Assembly (NCBI GenBank): GCA_963843285.1
Contig: CAWJJO010000019.1
Span: 62,001-126,000, forward strand
Origin: CAZDDB01 sp963843285
Lineage (GTDB): Bacteria; Acidobacteriota; HRBIN11; JAKEFK01
Direction of reading: 5' to 3'
Length of the DNA: 64,000 nt
The notes below the pieces were generated by a model. It ran no database searches. It had not been told where the DNA came from and worked only from the letters and a program-made list of their open reading frames with translations. The translations under genes were made by a program, and so were the position numbers. The stretch's first letter is position 1; every line of letters begins with the position of its first letter. Below are positions 61,727 to 64,000 of this stretch, in pieces.

Positions 61727-63286
61727 TTATTCGTTGTCCTTTTGCAGAATCTGCATCAGGGCCTGTTTTGCTTTAGGAGTGCCCATATCCCCGATGGTCT
61801 GGACAGCAGCTGTGCGCACGCGTGTTTCCGGATCCGATTTTGCGATCTTGATCAGAACGGGTAACACTTCGTCTTTTCCCGCTTCTCCCAGTGAACGGAC
61901 AGCAGCGATTCGGAGATCCGTATCCGTTTCCTTCTGCATGATTGTTGCGAGCGCTTGGACAGATCCTGGACCACCCATATCACCAATCGCATAGAGAGCG
62001 GCCTTGCGTACTTCGGGAAGCTTGGACTTTTCCAGCACTTCCAGAAGGAATTTCGGATCATTCTTCGGTGTCAGATCGGCGAGAGCGTACACGGCCGCTT
62101 TTGCTAACCTTTCATCCGTATTGTTAATGGCCATGTTGGAAAGCGCCTGCCGCGATGCGGGGCCGCCCAGATCTGCCATGGAATACAGAGCAGCTTCCTG
62201 AACACTCGGGTCTTTGGATGTGGCAAGAATCTGGTTCAGCGATTGAAATGTTGCCTCGCCTTTGATGTTGGCGATTGCGTACACTGCAGCCTTTTTCAAT
62301 TCCGAATCGCTGCTTCCAAGGGCAACTTTGGTAAGCACAGGAAGACTGTCCGGATCTTCACGATCCGCAAGCGCGTACAGGGCAGCTTTGCGAGCTTCCG
62401 CTTCAATTGCGCCTCCCAGGATCTGCTGGAGCGCCTGCGAAGCTCCTTTGTCATCCAAATCGCCAATCGCGTACGTTGCTGCCTTCGCAAGCTCCTCATT
62501 CTTTTCTTTTGTAGCGACTTCCACCAGAACCGCAAGAGTGCCGGGATCATTCAAATTTCCCAATGCATATAACGAAGCCTTTCTGACTTCGGTATCATTT
62601 GGAGAACGTAAAATTTTCAGCAACCCGGCCTGAGCTTCCTTGCCTCCGCGGTCACCAAGCGCATACACCGCCTTTTTTCTGACTTCCACCGAAGGATCTT
62701 TCTCCACGATCTCCGCCAGTTTCACAGTGACTTTCGGCGAATCGGAATCTGTCAGCACATACAAAATCTGACCACGCAAATCCTCATCTTTTTCGCGATC
62801 ATATAAATTGATGACTGTAACAAGAGCTTCATCATCTCCATAACTCATCAACGCATGAAGCGCGGCCAGTTTTGTTTCTTTGTCCTCCGAACCTCCCAGG
62901 GACTTTACAACGGCCTCGTATTCCGGTTTGCCGTTTCTGCCAAGCTGGTGCGCTACCTGCACCAGGTTTTTGCGTGCCTCGTCCGCAAATTTGCTCTTTG
63001 GATAAGCAGCAATAAAATCTTTGTAGCATTTGAATGCCTGTTCCAGCGGAATTCCAGATTTCTCTTTTGCGAGACAGATCCAGAAATTTGCCTCCGCAAC
63101 AGCACCGGCTTGGCCGGGGTAGTCTGTGAGATATTTCTCAAATGCTTTGATCGCTTCCGCGTATTTTCCGTCCAGCACCAGGTTATAGGCCTGCGCGTAG
63201 GATTTCTCGGCAGCATCATTAGCCGCGAAAGCGGATACCGCCAGCATCAACAGGATAGAGGCGACGACAATTCTTTTCAAAAACAT
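61727..63286 (-). CDS. secreted protein with N-terminal TPRs and about ten HEAT repeats
   Basis: 519 residues. Signal peptide (MFLKRIVVASILLMLAVSAFAA). Two TPR-like units (about 28-110: NLVLDGKYAEAIKAFEKYLTD, QAFKCYKDFIAAYPKSKFADEA). From about 135 to the end, ten to eleven HEAT units of about 31-33 residues each, recognised by VRKAALYAIGD-type second helices (seen as VRKKAVYALGD, VRKASLYALGN, ARKAALYALAD, LKKAAVYAIAN, VRKAALYAIGD). The regularity suggests expansion by internal duplication. Probably a large periplasmic binding scaffold. Confidence 0.85.
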   Translation of the reverse strand: MFLKRIVVASILLMLAVSAFAANDAAEKSYAQAYNLVLDGKYAEAIKAFEKYLTDYPGQAGAVAEANFWICLAKEKSGIPLEQAFKCYKDFIAAYPKSKFADEARKNLVQVAHQLGRNGKPEYEAVVKSLGGSEDKETKLAALHALMSYGDDEALVTVINLYDREKDEDLRGQILYVLTDSDSPKVTVKLAEIVEKDPSVEVRKKAVYALGDRGGKEAQAGLLKILRSPNDTEVRKASLYALGNLNDPGTLAVLVEVATKEKNEELAKAATYAIGDLDDKGASQALQQILGGAIEAEARKAALYALADREDPDSLPVLTKVALGSSDSELKKAAVYAIANIKGEATFQSLNQILATSKDPSVQEAALYSMADLGGPASRQALSNMAINNTDERLAKAAVYALADLTPKNDPKFLLEVLEKSKLPEVRKAALYAIGDMGGPGSVQALATIMQKETDTDLRIAAVRSLGEAGKDEVLPVLIKIAKSDPETRVRTAAVQTIGDMGTPKAKQALMQILQKDNE

Positions 63287-63298
63287 AAAACACTCTCC

Positions 63299-64000
63299 TC
63301 AAAGGTGGGGATTCGCTTTCTTGTCTTCCTTGTGCGCGCGATCACTCATCCGCATCTGCTCGAGATTGATCTTCAACAGAATGCCCTTTCGATCGACTCC
63401 ACCTTTTACCATTTCAATTTCTTTCAAATCATTTTTCTCTTCTAAATTTGCAATTTGCAGCAAGATAATTTCCAGCTCGGATACCAGCTCACGCAGCCTT
63501 CGATGCTGGGGATCTTTGAGCTCTACCTGGAGCGAATCTGCCTGCAGGATCAAGTCCTTGGAAAGCTGTTTCCGCTCAGTACTGGAAGAGTCGTTCGCTC
63601 CGGAATTCAAATCTACCAGACCGAGTAGCAAGACTTGAGACCGGTCCAGGAATTGCTGTGCGCGGTAATCGGCTGTTTGCACAGGCATTCGCTGGGATGG
63701 AATTCTCTTGACCAGTTCGGGACCCGGTTCTCTATGTCCGAAAAAGCTTCGGCCGATCAGAAATCCAGTCAACAGCAACACAATGGCCGCAGCAACTTGA
63801 AGCATCCAGGGACGAATCGCAAGTGCAGCCGGCCTTACAGGATCGATTTTTTTTTCTAGTTTCTCGTAGTAACTCTTCCAAAATTGTTCTCCCGGATCCG
63901 GGTGTTCACGCCGGCTCATTACATCCAGAGTGACAGACATCTTTTCATATATGGATGCGCAATGAGGACAACCGCTGCGATGGATATCGAAAACCTCCTG
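63299..64000 (-). CDS. anti-sigma factor with zf-HC2-like zinc finger (5' end off window)
   Basis: The frame is open from 63299 to the window end. An ATG at 63940 lies inside the gene, because residues before it read HRSGCPHCASIYEKM, an H-x3-C-x2-C finger of ECF anti-sigma factors (ZAS). One membrane segment (VAAAIVLLLTGFLIGRSFF) follows, then an extracytoplasmic helical domain with many charged residues (about 150 residues). The cognate sigma factor gene would be expected just beyond base 64000. It heads a minus-strand unit with the two HEAT-repeat genes. Confidence 0.82.
   Translation of the reverse strand, partial: QEVFDIHRSGCPHCASIYEKMSVTLDVMSRREHPDPGEQFWKSYYEKLEKKIDPVRPAALAIRPWMLQVAAAIVLLLTGFLIGRSFFGHREPGPELVKRIPSQRMPVQTADYRAQQFLDRSQVLLLGLVDLNSGANDSSSTERKQLSKDLILQADSLQVELKDPQHRRLRELVSELEIILLQIANLEEKNDLKEIEMVKGGVDRKGILLKINLEQMRMSDRAHKEDKKANPHL

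Overview
The window (about 50% GC by eye) reads as chromosome from a diderm, LPS-bearing bacterium. LpxC, an ADP-heptose-type glycosyltransferase and a complete Tol-Pal set show an outer membrane. A DUF5916/CBM9-like barrel protein, secreted HEAT-repeat proteins, a membrane Ser/Thr kinase, a GYD protein and large numbers of interspersed palindromes suggest Acidobacteriota or a close relative. This placement is inference; there is no rRNA in the window.

Layout. 0-2.8 kb: rpsO-pnp on the minus strand with a clear promoter. 2.9-11.1 kb: a long plus-strand operon (GT9 glycosyltransferase, SDR, QueC-like, FAD oxidoreductase, QueD, HlyD adaptor, ABC ATPase, two FtsX-type permeases), tightly overlapping from SDR to ATPase. 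11.2-23.1 kb: mostly minus-strand catabolic genes: M16 peptidase, the two halves of a CoA-transferase separated by three unrelated genes, two class-III aminotransferases and a P5C-type aldehyde dehydrogenase. Four of these genes carry single-base frameshifts. 23.3-31.4 kb: an AAA-ATPase remnant behind three 16-bp iterons, a Ser/Thr kinase, a P1 peptidase with a compact paralogue, a PotD-like lipoprotein next to an internally deleted copy, a TPR-thioredoxin protein and a GYD protein. 31.4-37.5 kb: M14 peptidase, SDR, methyltransferase, hemB and a Cys-rich small protein. 37.5-46.7 kb: tRNA(CAU), tilS, hpt, ftsH, folP, cdaA, cdaR, glmM, pdxJ. 46.8-51.7 kb (minus): zinc-ribbon protein, lpxC, gdhA and a UvrD-type helicase. 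51.8-57.2 kb: tolQ-tolR-tolA-tolB-pal-cpoB and ssb. 57.2-64 kb (minus): DUF5916 barrel, cyclophilin, two HEAT-repeat proteins and an anti-sigma factor that runs off the window.

Repeats are the strongest non-genic signal. Family E consists of long imperfect palindromes (arms such as AACCGCAAAGACCGCAAAG) that fill gaps inside operons and abut stop and start codons. Family R consists of paired 6-7 bp-stem hairpins with covarying stems, one of them inserted in frame in an oxidoreductase gene. Other types are a doubled short inverted-repeat element upstream of cdaA, a triple hairpin upstream of pdxJ and an AT-rich element downstream of hemB. Several arms reach into coding sequence or bracket genes.

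The best candidate for an undescribed system is the operon at 2.9-11.1 kb, which joins deazapurine/pterin-type chemistry (QueC, QueD, SDR, FAD oxidoreductase) to a dedicated MacAB-like exporter.
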